Below, one piece after another: positions 16,151 through 23,466 of a DNA stretch of 23,466 nucleotides. The notes beneath the pieces are model-generated. The model ran no database searches, was not told the origin of the DNA, and saw only the letters and a program-made list of their open reading frames with translations. Position 1 is the stretch's first letter, and each line of letters starts with the position of its first letter. The DNA is from Verrucomicrobiota bacterium (GTDB lineage Bacteria > Verrucomicrobiota > Verrucomicrobiia > Chthoniobacterales > UBA10450), in contig QHMQ01000112.1 in the NCBI GenBank assembly GCA_003217835.1, positions 1-23,466 of the forward strand. The letters run 5' to 3'. A program made the translations under genes and the position numbers.

Positions 16151-17001
16151 ATTCCAACGAAGCGCCCATCATCGAAGTTGTCGATCTTGTCCGGAAATTC
16201 GGAGATCGCACTGTGCTCAACGATATCTCCTTCAACGTCCATCGTGGCGAGACGCTCGTGATTATGGGCGGGAGCGGTTGTGGCAAGAGCACGCTGCTCC
16301 GGCATATGATTGGTTCGATGAAACCGACTTCCGGCTCTGTGAAAATCTTCGGCGAAGAAATCGCAACCATGAACGAGCGTGAGATCGGACGTGTCCGGCA
16401 ACGCTTTGGAATGCTGTTCCAATCCGGCGCCCTGCTGGCATCGCTCACTGTCGGCGAGAATGTGGCGCTGCCACTCTTTCAACACACTGACAAGTCCCCT
16501 GACGAAATCGAAGAGATCGTGGAGCAAAAACTCCAGATGGTCGGGCTGACCGGTTTTGAAGATTTGAAGCCGGCTGAGATCAGCGGCGGAATGAAGAAGC
16601 GGGTTGGTCTGGCGCGCGCACTCGCGCTCGATCCGGAACTGCTTTTCAGCGATGAACCCACCTCGGGGCTCGATCCGATTATGACCGCGGTTGTCGATCA
16701 GTTAACACTTAAACTGGCTCATGGAAGCCACGTGACGGCAGTGGTCGTTTCGCACGATATGACGAGTGCTTTTCGCATTGCGACGCGGATGATCATGCTC
16801 GGTCACGGTTCGATCGTCGCACAAGGCACACCCGAAGAAATTCGCACGAGCACTAACGCGGAAGTGCACCAGTTTATCAACGGCGAAGCAGACGGGCCGA
16901 TCCCGTTGAATCTTTCGCAGGATGAGCACGAGCATCATCAACACGTGAAGCCGCGGCCGTTCGTGAACGCCCGGTTTCGCTTTCATCATAAGACTCCATG
17001 A
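16147..17001 (+). CDS. mlaF: MlaF-family ABC transporter ATPase
   Basis: 284 residues from the ATG within the ATGA overlap with mlaE. It has a complete nucleotide-binding domain: Walker A GGSGCGKST (41-49), Q-loop at FQSGAL, signature ISGGM (145-149), Walker B LLFSDEPTSGLDP (165-177) and the switch histidine at 203 (VSHDM). It energises the MlaE permease on the cytosolic face. The C-terminal tail beyond residue 255 is histidine-rich (DEHEHHQHVK), an extension that might bind metal or MlaB-like partners; that is speculative. No STAS-domain MlaB gene is in the window. Its stop overlaps mlaD by ATGA. Confidence 0.95.
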   Translation: MNSNEAPIIEVVDLVRKFGDRTVLNDISFNVHRGETLVIMGGSGCGKSTLLRHMIGSMKPTSGSVKIFGEEIATMNEREIGRVRQRFGMLFQSGALLASLTVGENVALPLFQHTDKSPDEIEEIVEQKLQMVGLTGFEDLKPAEISGGMKKRVGLARALALDPELLFSDEPTSGLDPIMTAVVDQLTLKLAHGSHVTAVVVSHDMTSAFRIATRMIMLGHGSIVAQGTPEEIRTSTNAEVHQFINGEADGPIPLNLSQDEHEHHQHVKPRPFVNARFRFHHKTP

Positions 17002-17879
17002 AACGAAATTTCTCCGACTACGTCGTGGCCGTCTCGGTGATCTTGACCAGTTTGGTCCTCCTCGCGGCCCTTACCATCGCGCTTTCCGGCTATCGCTTGA
17101 AAAAACCGGCCCGCACTTTGCAGATCAGCTACGAAGACGTCACCGGTGTTAAAGTGCACTCCGAGGTCCGTTATGCCGGTGCGCCAGCGGGACGGGTGAT
17201 CGCGATGCGTCATTTGACTGCAAAGGAGCGTGAATTGTCACCAAACAAAAGAGACGCAGTGCGAGTGACGGTTAGCCTTGACGACGGGATTCCGCCGTTG
17301 CCCGCGGACGTGGCGGCGACGCTTAGCTCAGACACGCTACTCGCGCCGAAATTTGTCGCGCTCTCCGCGGGCACGCCGGACGGCAACACACTTGCGAACA
17401 ACGCTGCGATCGAAGGCCATCCCGCTTATGGCATCGAACAGATTACAGCGGCGGCCGGTCCGTTGTTCGAGAACGCGAACAGGTTGCTAGATAACCTCAA
17501 CGTCACGGTTACAGATTTGAAAGGTAATCTAGGAGAATTTATGCCGAAGCTGGGGCCCCTGGCCGATTCGCTAAAAATCGACGTGGATAATTTACAGAAC
17601 GTGGTTAAAAACCTGGACGCTGTGACCAAAGGTGCGGACACAGTGTTGGGAACGGCTGACACATTCATCAGCACGACCGACAAACAACTTCAGGAACAGA
17701 TGAAGCAACTGCACATAGTTCTCCTGAATTTGAAAGTGGTCACTACGCACGCGAAGGCACTTGTCGAAACGCTCGCTGAAAAACCAAATCGCCTCATATT
17801 TAGCGGCAAACCGGCCAAACTCACATCGGAAGCGGAAATCCTCAAGAGCGCTAAACCTCTACCCGCAAAAAAACCGTGA
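16998..17879 (+). CDS. mlaD: MlaD-family MCE domain lipid-binding protein
   Basis: 293 residues. One N-terminal membrane helix (about 9-29, VVAVSVILTSLVLLAALTIA) anchors it in the inner membrane, with an MCE domain in the periplasm from about residue 38 to 125, containing SYEDVTGVKVHSEVRYAGAP and the LAPKFVALSAG strand. MCE domains form hexameric rings that pass lipids to or from MlaE. The region after 150 is helical (repeated LxxNLxxV-type heptads around 160-250) and could form a tube or coiled coil like longer MCE proteins. It ends in a basic, proline-rich tail. It starts in the ATGA overlap with mlaF, forming an mlaEFD unit; convergent with the glycosyltransferase downstream. Confidence 0.93.
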   Translation: MKRNFSDYVVAVSVILTSLVLLAALTIALSGYRLKKPARTLQISYEDVTGVKVHSEVRYAGAPAGRVIAMRHLTAKERELSPNKRDAVRVTVSLDDGIPPLPADVAATLSSDTLLAPKFVALSAGTPDGNTLANNAAIEGHPAYGIEQITAAAGPLFENANRLLDNLNVTVTDLKGNLGEFMPKLGPLADSLKIDVDNLQNVVKNLDAVTKGADTVLGTADTFISTTDKQLQEQMKQLHIVLLNLKVVTTHAKALVETLAEKPNRLIFSGKPAKLTSEAEILKSAKPLPAKKP

Positions 17880-17941
17880 TTTGTAGTCACGTCAGTATGC
17901 GGCGCATTGTGAATGGAAGTGCGGCGCCGCTGGTTACACGA

Positions 17942-17956
17942 ATTTGCGCGGCAAAT
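17942..17956. repeat. Small hairpin between convergent mlaD and glycosyltransferase
   Basis: ATTTGC (17942-17947) pairs with GCAAAT (17951-17956) around a GCG loop, 4 bases before the end of the minus-strand gene and 62 bases after mlaD. Too small and without T-run to call a terminator, though a boundary is expected here because the genes converge. Confidence 0.3.
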
Positions 17957-17960
17957 GGGG

Positions 17961-18674
17961 TCAATCGCCCCACCCTTTCGAATATCGACGCATCAGTTTG
18001 AAGAAGCGGAGAGTATCGCGCACTGGATGGATGCTGCTCACTTCGTCGGAATAAACGGTAGTGATCGGAACTGATTCGATCCGATAACCTTTGCGGCTGG
18101 CGATGATGAGCATTTCGGTTTCGTAATCGAAGCGGCGCGCCCCGACGAGCAACTCAGGAATCAATTGTCGATCTAACATGCGAAAGCCGCATTGGGTGTC
18201 CGGGATTTCTTGCCCGCAGGTGCGGCTGATCCGATTGCTCATGTAACGATTCACAATGCGTCGAACAAATGGCATTGCGGTGAGGTTGTTCATGCGATTA
18301 CCGAGGAAAACACTGCGATCCGCCGCCAGGGCCGCTGCCCCGATAAAACGCTCGATTTCTTCGGGGAGATGCTGACCGTCGGCATCGAGAATGATCACAT
18401 AAATGAATTGTCGGTCCAACCAGTGCCGCAAGCCTGTCTTAATCGCTTCACCCTTTCCGCGGTTCTGATTATGAACGATGACTTCAGCGCCGGCTTCGCG
18501 CGCGCACTGCGCGGTTTTGTCGCTCGAGCCGTCATCGACAACGAGCACGTGATCGAGCTGCTCGCGCGTTCGACGAATAACGTCACTGATATGTTTTTCT
18601 TCGCGATATGCCGGAATGATCGCAGCAGCCGTTAAACGAATTTGTGCGATCCTGTCCCGGTCCGCTATCGTCAT
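17961..18674 (-). CDS. Family 2 glycosyltransferase (polyprenyl-phosphate sugar synthase-like)
   Basis: 237 residues with a single GT-A catalytic domain and no membrane helices. Motifs are IIPAYREE (19-26), VVDDGSSD (45-52), the metal-binding DADGQH (97-102) and DTQCGFR (159-165), the latter typical of DPM1/DPG-like enzymes that load a sugar from a nucleotide onto undecaprenyl or dolichyl phosphate. Such a donor could feed GT-C enzymes like the ArnT-like protein at the other end of the window, but that link is only inference. It is translationally coupled to lipA: its ATG (18672-18674) overlaps the lipA stop by one base. No small membrane partner such as GtrA follows. Confidence 0.9.
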   Translation of the reverse strand: MTIADRDRIAQIRLTAAAIIPAYREEKHISDVIRRTREQLDHVLVVDDGSSDKTAQCAREAGAEVIVHNQNRGKGEAIKTGLRHWLDRQFIYVIILDADGQHLPEEIERFIGAAALAADRSVFLGNRMNNLTAMPFVRRIVNRYMSNRISRTCGQEIPDTQCGFRMLDRQLIPELLVGARRFDYETEMLIIASRKGYRIESVPITTVYSDEVSSIHPVRDTLRFFKLMRRYSKGWGD

Positions 18675-19561
18675 CAGCGCACCACCGGGTGAAAATCGGC
18701 CGCATGATAAGAGCTGCGGACGAGTGGACCTGAGGCGACATACAGGAATCCCTTTTTTCGCGCGATGTCGCCGTAATAATTGAATTGATCGGGCGTAATG
18801 TACTCCACGACCGGCAAATGTTTTGGGGTCGGGCGCAAATACTGGCCCATTGTTAAAACTTCGCAGCCGACTTCACGCAAATCGTCCATCGTCTGGAAAA
18901 GTTCAGTCTCCTTCTCGCCGAGGCCAAGCATCACACCGCTCTTGGTCACAACTTTCGGCGACAATTCTCTCGCGCGCCGCAAAACTTGCAGCGAGGTGCG
19001 ATATTTGGCACGCGAGCGCACGAGCGGCGTCAGGCGCTCAACGGTTTCCATGTTGTGATTGTAAATGTCTGGTTCGGCGTTCAGCACGATTCGAATGCAC
19101 CAATCCTGCGCGTGAAAATCCGGGACCAAAACTTCGACAATCACCGATGGATCCATTTCGCGGATCGCGGCGATCGTCCGCGCAAAATGAGCGGCGCCGC
19201 CGTCCTTCAGATCATCGCGTGCAACCGCGGTGATCACGACGTGTTTTAATTTCATTCGACGCACCGCCTCGGCGACCCGTTGCGGTTCGTCTTCCTCCAG
19301 CGCGTATGGTTTCGCCGTTGTCACTGCGCAAAAGCCGCATGCGCGCGTGCATCGATCGCCCGCAATCATCATCGTGGCCGTGCCCTGGCTCCAGCATTCC
19401 CATCGGTTCGGGCATTGCGCGCTTTCACAAACGGTGTGCAACCGCAAATCGGAAATAAGCGCTTTAGTTGAAAAAAAAACCGGGTTCGAAGGCAACCGCA
19501 CTTTGATCCAGGGCGGCTTCTGTGCCTGGTGGAGCGTCGGATCGATTTTCGCGCAGGACAT
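18674..19561 (-). CDS. lipA: Lipoyl synthase LipA
   Basis: 295 residues. LipA is a radical SAM enzyme that inserts two sulfurs into octanoyl groups on lipoyl domains of pyruvate and 2-oxoglutarate dehydrogenases and the glycine cleavage system. Both clusters are visible: the auxiliary cluster C-x4-C-x5-C (Cys45, 50, 56) and the radical SAM CxxxCxxC (Cys71, 75, 78), with the conserved RSSYHA motif close to the C-terminus. Length and motifs are normal. The octanoyltransferase gene lipB, often adjacent, is not here. It follows recR at a distance of 96 bases across an inverted repeat and is coupled to the glycosyltransferase. Confidence 0.97.
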   Translation of the reverse strand: MSCAKIDPTLHQAQKPPWIKVRLPSNPVFFSTKALISDLRLHTVCESAQCPNRWECWSQGTATMMIAGDRCTRACGFCAVTTAKPYALEEDEPQRVAEAVRRMKLKHVVITAVARDDLKDGGAAHFARTIAAIREMDPSVIVEVLVPDFHAQDWCIRIVLNAEPDIYNHNMETVERLTPLVRSRAKYRTSLQVLRRARELSPKVVTKSGVMLGLGEKETELFQTMDDLREVGCEVLTMGQYLRPTPKHLPVVEYITPDQFNYYGDIARKKGFLYVASGPLVRSSYHAADFHPVVR

Positions 19562-19597
19562 TGTGCGAAAGTTAACCCACCGTTAAAGAGTTGAAAA

Positions 19598-19640
19598 GTT
19601 AAAGAGACGACGGGCGGATAGAGCGCTTCATCTCTTTAAC
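19598..19640 (-). repeat. Perfect 10-bp inverted repeat between recR and lipA
   Basis: GTTAAAGAGA (19598-19607) is matched exactly by TCTCTTTAAC (19631-19640) across a 23-base centre. A direct copy of GTTAAAGAG also lies at 19582-19590. In the direction of recR transcription the stem is followed by a pyrimidine-rich TTTTCAACTCTTT, so it could be a weak terminator for recR or an operator or promoter region for lipA. AT-rich stem and large loop make strong termination unlikely. Confidence 0.5.
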
Positions 19641-19657
19641 GCCTTCACGCTCCACAA

Positions 19658-20263
19658 TTACAGCTTCGTTCGGCCCGATAGCGCTTGATAAAGCGTCAGC
19701 TCGTCAGCGGATTCCAAACCCCCGCCAGCCGGCAAACCGCGGGCGATTCGCGTCATAGTCAAAGGCTTTTCTTTCAAAAGATCGACAAGGTAATTTGTCG
19801 TTGCTTCACCTTCGACATCGGAGGGAAGCGCAAAAATGATCTCGGAAATCTTTTCTCGATCCAGACGTTCGAGCAATTCCTTGATCCGCAGATCCTCGGG
19901 GCCGATATGATCTAGCGGCGAAATTTTTCCTCCAAGAGAATGGTATCGGCCGCGGAAAGCGCTCGTCTTCTCCAGGGGAAGAATGTCAGTGGGCTGTTCG
20001 ACAACGCAGAGCAACTCCAATGAGCGCGAGGAATCCGCGCAAATCTCGCAGATCTCTCCCGTGGTGAAGAACCCGCAGAGCTCGCATGGATGAATAGCTT
20101 GACGAGTGTCAGTGATGGCGCGCGCGGTCTGCTCCGGCTGATCGTTTTGCGCACGCACGATCCAAAGTGCAATTCGCTCCGCCGAGCGAGGCCCAACTCC
20201 CGGCATTTGTCGCAGTTGCGTAATCAAATTCCGGAGCACGGCCGGATATTCGGTCTTTCTCAA
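19658..20263 (-). CDS. recR: Recombination protein RecR
   Basis: 201 residues, the usual size. RecR forms ring-like tetramers that with RecO (and RecF) load RecA at gaps in DNA. It has the N-terminal helix-hairpin-helix PGVGPRSAERIALWI (21-35), the zinc motif C-x2-C-x8-C-x2-C (Cys60, 63, 72, 75), and the Toprim domain beginning CVVEQPTDILPLE and ending LPAGGGLESADELTLYQAL, which is the family Walker-like end. dnaX and the YbaB-type gene that often precede recR are not here; instead a cyclase-like gene ends 15 bases upstream. Confidence 0.96.
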   Translation of the reverse strand: MRKTEYPAVLRNLITQLRQMPGVGPRSAERIALWIVRAQNDQPEQTARAITDTRQAIHPCELCGFFTTGEICEICADSSRSLELLCVVEQPTDILPLEKTSAFRGRYHSLGGKISPLDHIGPEDLRIKELLERLDREKISEIIFALPSDVEGEATTNYLVDLLKEKPLTMTRIARGLPAGGGLESADELTLYQALSGRTKL

Positions 20264-20278
20264 AACGAGTGCGCAGGT

Positions 20279-21526
20279 TTAGTCGGAGGACATCTCCGTG
20301 AGATTCAAAGCGAGCGGCTCGAGCCGACGCAAATAGAACTGCAGCGGAGCATCGTCCTCGTCATCCGATCCCCGCGCCTTCTGGAATGCTGTGTACGCTT
20401 CCGCCCAACGTTTTTCTCGATAGAGCACGATCCCGTTCCAGAAAGAGTCCCGGCGCGCGATATGCTCCGGCTTGGCTTCAGATGCAAGCCAAAGCGGCTC
20501 GTAAATTTCATGTCGATCTTGCGAATCCGTTTCCATAAGAAAATCGATTGGTCGGGCGACAATTCCGTTGCTCGCGAGATCAAAAGTGCGCGTGCCAATC
20601 AGGATATGCGATCCATAGAGACGATTTGCGGCGCAGAATCTGCGCGCCTGCTCGATCGGCTCGCCGCTAGCTAAGAGCGCCGGGCGTTTGCCAGCTTTCA
20701 CCGGTGCAATAATTATCGTGCCAGAGCTGACGCCGACGTGGGTATCGCAGTTTCCGGGAATTTCTCCGTTATTCTGCCGGCACTCGCGATAATGCCGATC
20801 CAAATCGAGCGCAACGTGAACGGCTTTGTCAGCGTGTTCGGCATTACCGTCGGGAAATCCGAAAATGGCGACAACGCCCTCCCCGTCGGCGGCTTGGATA
20901 TAACCTCCCCCTTCCAGGAGACGGTCAGCCACGTTGCGAATGAACTTTTCTGTAGTTTCGGCAAAGACCGTGGGCCCGGAGTCTTCAGCAAGGCTGTGCT
21001 TATTGGCAACGTCGCAGACGATGACGCTCACCTCGTGTCCTCTCGGCTGCAGATCGAACGAAATTGCGCCCTCGAGGAGGCGACGAAGTTCTTTGTTCGA
21101 CAACCGGTCGGTGAAGAACGTTCTGGACAAATGCGCGCGGTCCCGCCTCAAAAAGACAATCCATCCCTCCGCCACGAGCCATGTGATGACCACCACAAGA
21201 ATGGAGGGTAGCGGTTGGAAGAAAATGCGATAGAGCGAGCAGACCCAGGAAAGACCTAGCAATTCGATCAATAAAAAAAGAACCAATAAGCGGATGCGGC
21301 GCCGCGGCACACTGCTCAGGGTTAGCCAGGCAACGCCAAGCGAGAGTGGTAAGACAATGCCGGGCTGCCACCTCTCACCGATGACTCTCGTGGCGCTGGC
21401 GTAATTAGAAAAAAGGCCGGTAACAGCCAACTCAAGACGCGCTATCAAGCCGCTTGCATGCAGCACGCTGACGATCCCAGAAACAGAAAAACCAATTATG
21501 AGCGTAGTGACCAGCGACCGTTTCAT
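20279..21526 (-). CDS. Membrane protein with a divergent class III nucleotide cyclase domain
   Basis: 415 residues from ATG 21526, preceded by AAAAAGG. One N-terminal membrane helix is followed by GLIARLELAVTGLF, which resembles the start of a CHASE2 sensor, and then directly by three more membrane helices (about 55-135); the large extracytoplasmic CHASE2 body is not there. The cyclase domain spans about 165-345. The first metal aspartate is kept (VIVCDVANKH), but the second metal position reads GEGVVAIFG in place of GDxVxAxFG, and the motif GDxVNxAxR reads GEPIEQARR, so aspartates become glutamate and the transition-state asparagine is lost. Cyclic nucleotide production is therefore doubtful. 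The C-terminus has one TPR-like helical pair. It lies between the ClpX-like gene and recR. Confidence 0.85.
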   Translation of the reverse strand: MKRSLVTTLIIGFSVSGIVSVLHASGLIARLELAVTGLFSNYASATRVIGERWQPGIVLPLSLGVAWLTLSSVPRRRIRLLVLFLLIELLGLSWVCSLYRIFFQPLPSILVVVITWLVAEGWIVFLRRDRAHLSRTFFTDRLSNKELRRLLEGAISFDLQPRGHEVSVIVCDVANKHSLAEDSGPTVFAETTEKFIRNVADRLLEGGGYIQAADGEGVVAIFGFPDGNAEHADKAVHVALDLDRHYRECRQNNGEIPGNCDTHVGVSSGTIIIAPVKAGKRPALLASGEPIEQARRFCAANRLYGSHILIGTRTFDLASNGIVARPIDFLMETDSQDRHEIYEPLWLASEAKPEHIARRDSFWNGIVLYREKRWAEAYTAFQKARGSDDEDDAPLQFYLRRLEPLALNLTEMSSD

Positions 21527-21532
21527 CGACAA

Positions 21533-22879
21533 TCAGCCTTTTTGCGCCGCTGCAACTGGATAGTACGATTGCACCACCAGTTCGCTCAAAAATTTATCCG
21601 GGGCATCGACGGCCTCGGCATTAAACACAAACTCTTTTCGACCGGTGTTCTTTTTGATCAGATTCAATCCAAATTGGTAGTCCTTAAATAAATGGGCGCA
21701 AAGGTCAGTTATGCTCATCCGCTCCGCTTGCGCGCGTTCAACTAAACGCCGCACTGCTGTTTCATCGAAGACAACTTCCAATTGGTGCTCGTTTTTAAAT
21801 TTGTCAGCGAATTGACGCACGTCGGCTTCGAGCGTTTGCGCCTCGATCTTGTGTCCCTCGGCCAATAATCGATCAAGCACCCGCTTCGGCTCGCGCACAA
21901 GCTCGGCCGTAACGCGCAACTGGCTCAAGCCCGATCCCGCGAGGTGATATTTATAATCACGAAATAACTTCTCGAACACGGTCAACAACCCGCGGGCACC
22001 GGTTTTTTCTTTCGCCGCAGCGTCGGCAATCAAGCGCAAGGCTTCATTATCAAAGCTGATCTCAATCCCATAGGCGCGAAATGCGCGCTCATATTGCCGA
22101 AGCAAGCTGCCCTCAGAAAACTTCATGATCTTGTAGAGATCATCAGCATCAAGGTCTTCGCAGACCACGCGCACCGGCAACCGGCCGATGAATTCAGGTT
22201 CAAACCCGTACTCGACGAAATCCTGGGTTGTGACGTATTGAAATAATTCGTTGTCCATTACCTTCACCGGCTCGGCGCTAAATCCGATCTGACCTTGTGA
22301 GATGCGCCGCGAGAGCTGCTGTTTTAATCGCTCGAAAGCACCGCTCACCACGAAAAGGATATGTCGTGTATTGATCGTTTCCCGCTTCGCCTTGCCGCGC
22401 TTCTGGAACTCGAACGCGGCCTGCAATTGCGCCTGAAGATCATTCATGCTCCGCACCGGCACCTCGGTTTCTTCCATTAACTTGAGCAAGGTCGTCTGAA
22501 CACCGCGCCCGCTCACATCGCGCCCGATTAAATTTGCCGCCGACGCAATCTTATCGATCTCGTCGATATAGATGATTCCGAACTGCGCGAGGTTGACGTC
22601 GCCATCTGCTTTCTGGACAAGCTCACGCACCAGATCCTCCACATCGCCGCCCACGTAACCAGTCTCGCTAAACTTGGTGGCGTCCGCTTTTACAAATGGA
22701 ACTTTGATGAGCTCGGCAATATGCTTGATCAGGTAGGTTTTCCCGACACCGGTTGGTCCAACCAAAATCACATTTTGCTTTGCGTATTCGGTTTCCTCGG
22801 CCCGGGCAGCGTCTTCCTTCTCGAGCAGACGGAGATAATTGGCGTGATTATAATGATCGCAAACCGCAATCGAGAGCAC
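21533..22879 (-). CDS. ClpX-like AAA+ unfoldase, zinc-finger-less, with duplicated C-terminal subdomain (open part)
   Basis: 448 residues are open from a GTG at 22879, but homology continues upstream (see next entry). AAA+ motifs: Walker A GPTGVGKT (41-48), pore loop GYVG (74-77), Walker B IIYIDEID (102-109), a ClpP-docking-like IGF loop (198-200), arginine finger in EFIGRLP (229-235) and sensor 2 GARG (294-297). ClpX unfolds proteins for ClpP; the IGF loop suggests the same here, but no N-terminal zinc domain is present. Residues 271-340 form the normal small AAA subdomain; 366-437 repeat it (EVVFDETAVRRLV and LFKDYQFGL against EISFDNEALRLI and LFRDYKYHL) with sensor 2 lost. The gene ends 6 bases before the cyclase-like gene. 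Confidence 0.88.
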   Translation of the reverse strand: MLSIAVCDHYNHANYLRLLEKEDAARAEETEYAKQNVILVGPTGVGKTYLIKHIAELIKVPFVKADATKFSETGYVGGDVEDLVRELVQKADGDVNLAQFGIIYIDEIDKIASAANLIGRDVSGRGVQTTLLKLMEETEVPVRSMNDLQAQLQAAFEFQKRGKAKRETINTRHILFVVSGAFERLKQQLSRRISQGQIGFSAEPVKVMDNELFQYVTTQDFVEYGFEPEFIGRLPVRVVCEDLDADDLYKIMKFSEGSLLRQYERAFRAYGIEISFDNEALRLIADAAAKEKTGARGLLTVFEKLFRDYKYHLAGSGLSQLRVTAELVREPKRVLDRLLAEGHKIEAQTLEADVRQFADKFKNEHQLEVVFDETAVRRLVERAQAERMSITDLCAHLFKDYQFGLNLIKKNTGRKEFVFNAEAVDAPDKFLSELVVQSYYPVAAAQKG

Positions 22880-23128
22880 CTTCTTAGCCTCGTCCTGTTT
22901 AATTACAAAGCGGTCGAGATGCGCTTTGATGTCGCGCGGCAGAAAATTAAAAACAAACTCTTCACCGCTCGTTTTCGCCGGCGGCGGCTCTTCGCTCGCG
23001 GCAGCAGGCTCCGGTTGGGTAAAAGTCGCGACCGAGACATGATCTCAGAAGTTTGACTTCATAAACTCCGCGATCTTCGTCTTCAGCTCTTCCGGAGAAG
23101 GAAATGGCGGTGGTGGGTTTTGTTCCAT
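22880..23128 (-). pseudogene. 5' part of the ClpX-like gene, interrupted by an in-frame TGA
   Basis: Upstream of the open part, the same frame encodes EEFVFNFLPRDIKAHLDRF and VIKQDEAKKVL, the conserved entry segment of ClpX-type AAA+ domains (compare VIGQDEAKKVL). No ATG, GTG or TTG exists for this segment. Further up the same frame, after a TGA at 23045-23047, it continues as MEQNPPPPFPSPEELKTKIA and EFMKSNF from an ATG at 23126-23128. Joined, this would be one 530-residue protein with TGA at codon 28; a glycine codon GGA at that place would restore it. As given, initiation must skip part of the AAA+ domain, or the TGA must be read through, or it is a mutation or base error. Confidence 0.7.
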
Positions 23129-23325
23129 GCTCGCGATCGAAAAGGTCGCGCGAAAATCTACTCTGGCAACGGTTCGTGTAAATCTGACCCTCCGGGCGCG
23201 GAATTCGTTCATCTTCGGTTCGCTGTGAAGATCGCTTTCAATCCACAAAGTCGAGCTGACAAAATTGACGCTCGGTGTTGAACGGAACTCTTTGGAAGTC
23301 AAAGACCTCCGCTGCTGGCTCTTAT

Positions 23326-23466
23326 CTAACGAGACTGGGGAATATCTGGAAACAGCTGTGAAATCTGCTCGCGATATTGGGGCCCGGCCTTCCCGGCCGC
23401 CTCCGCGAGTTGTCGACCGACTTCTGCCTGGCCGAATTCACTTGCAAACGCGGCGCAGCGCCATTG
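23326..23466 (-). CDS. C-terminal tail of a gene entering from the right edge (partial, unknown)
   Basis: The minus-strand frame is open from the right edge to a TAG at 23326-23328, giving 45 residues that include SEFGQAEVGRQLAEAAGKAG and end PQYREQISQLFPDIPQSR. The composition is typical of a real protein end, with helices rather than low-complexity sequence. No family can be named from this length. The 197 bases between it and the ClpX-like ATG show an open but unlike frame and no motif I would call. Confidence 0.5.
   Translation of the reverse strand, partial: QWRCAAFASEFGQAEVGRQLAEAAGKAGPQYREQISQLFPDIPQSR

Noticed and set aside
23045..23047. Recoding of UGA as an amino acid (glycine, as in some candidate phyla, or selenocysteine)
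   Set aside because: TGA is a real stop elsewhere in the window, for example in the ATGA overlaps mlaE/mlaF and mlaF/mlaD, and no SECIS-like hairpin is evident after this TGA.
1..23466. CRISPR array, prophage, transposase or defence island
   Set aside because: No regularly spaced repeats, integrase, transposase or defence gene signatures were seen on either strand.

Overview
The window (about 54% GC by eye) looks like a chromosomal segment of a Gram-negative bacterium of the Verrucomicrobiota, probably a soil lineage related to Chthoniobacterales. This placement rests on gene content and neighbourhood, not on a marker phylogeny: a lipid A gene (lpxB) beside a sugar dehydrogenase, an Mla-type ABC/MCE lipid transporter, a ribBA-ribH-nusB-ftsY run, and a ClpX-like AAA+ protein without zinc finger. 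I see no rRNA, tRNA, CRISPR array, insertion sequence or prophage.

Layout. 1-89: tail of a gene entering from the left. 120-971 (+): ATP-grasp-like protein. 1136-6241 (-): an envelope cluster, read right to left as fcl (broken), a Gfo/Idh/MocA dehydrogenase, lpxB, kynB-like cyclase (broken) and an ArnT-like glycosyltransferase. 6475-7239 (+): exported protein with a possible PD-(D/E)XK motif. 7357-10529 (+): ribBA, ribH, nusB, ftsY (riboflavin synthesis, antitermination, SRP receptor). 10545-12056 (+): MFS/POT-like permease, followed by relics of two peptide-ABC ATPases (oppD, oppF) on either side of an intact msrB. 13312-14842 (+): rarD and an unrecognised cytosolic protein. 14839-15168: small exported protein with a stop codon inside its signal peptide. 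15293-17879 (+): mlaE-mlaF-mlaD with ATGA overlaps. 17961-23128 (-): read right to left, a ClpX-like AAA+ gene interrupted by TGA, a membrane cyclase-like protein, recR, lipA and a family 2 glycosyltransferase. 23326-23466 (-): tail of a gene entering from the right.

The most striking property is how many genes carry lesions beside intact neighbours: frame-changing internal gaps of roughly 38-40 nt in kynB and fcl, a one-base slip plus large loss in oppD, a 5' stub of oppF, an in-frame TAG in a small exported gene, and an in-frame TGA near the start of the ClpX-like gene. This is either ongoing gene decay or assembly/consensus error; reads would decide. The most interesting intact architectures are the ClpX-like protein with an apparently duplicated C-terminal subdomain, and the exported PD-(D/E)XK-like protein.
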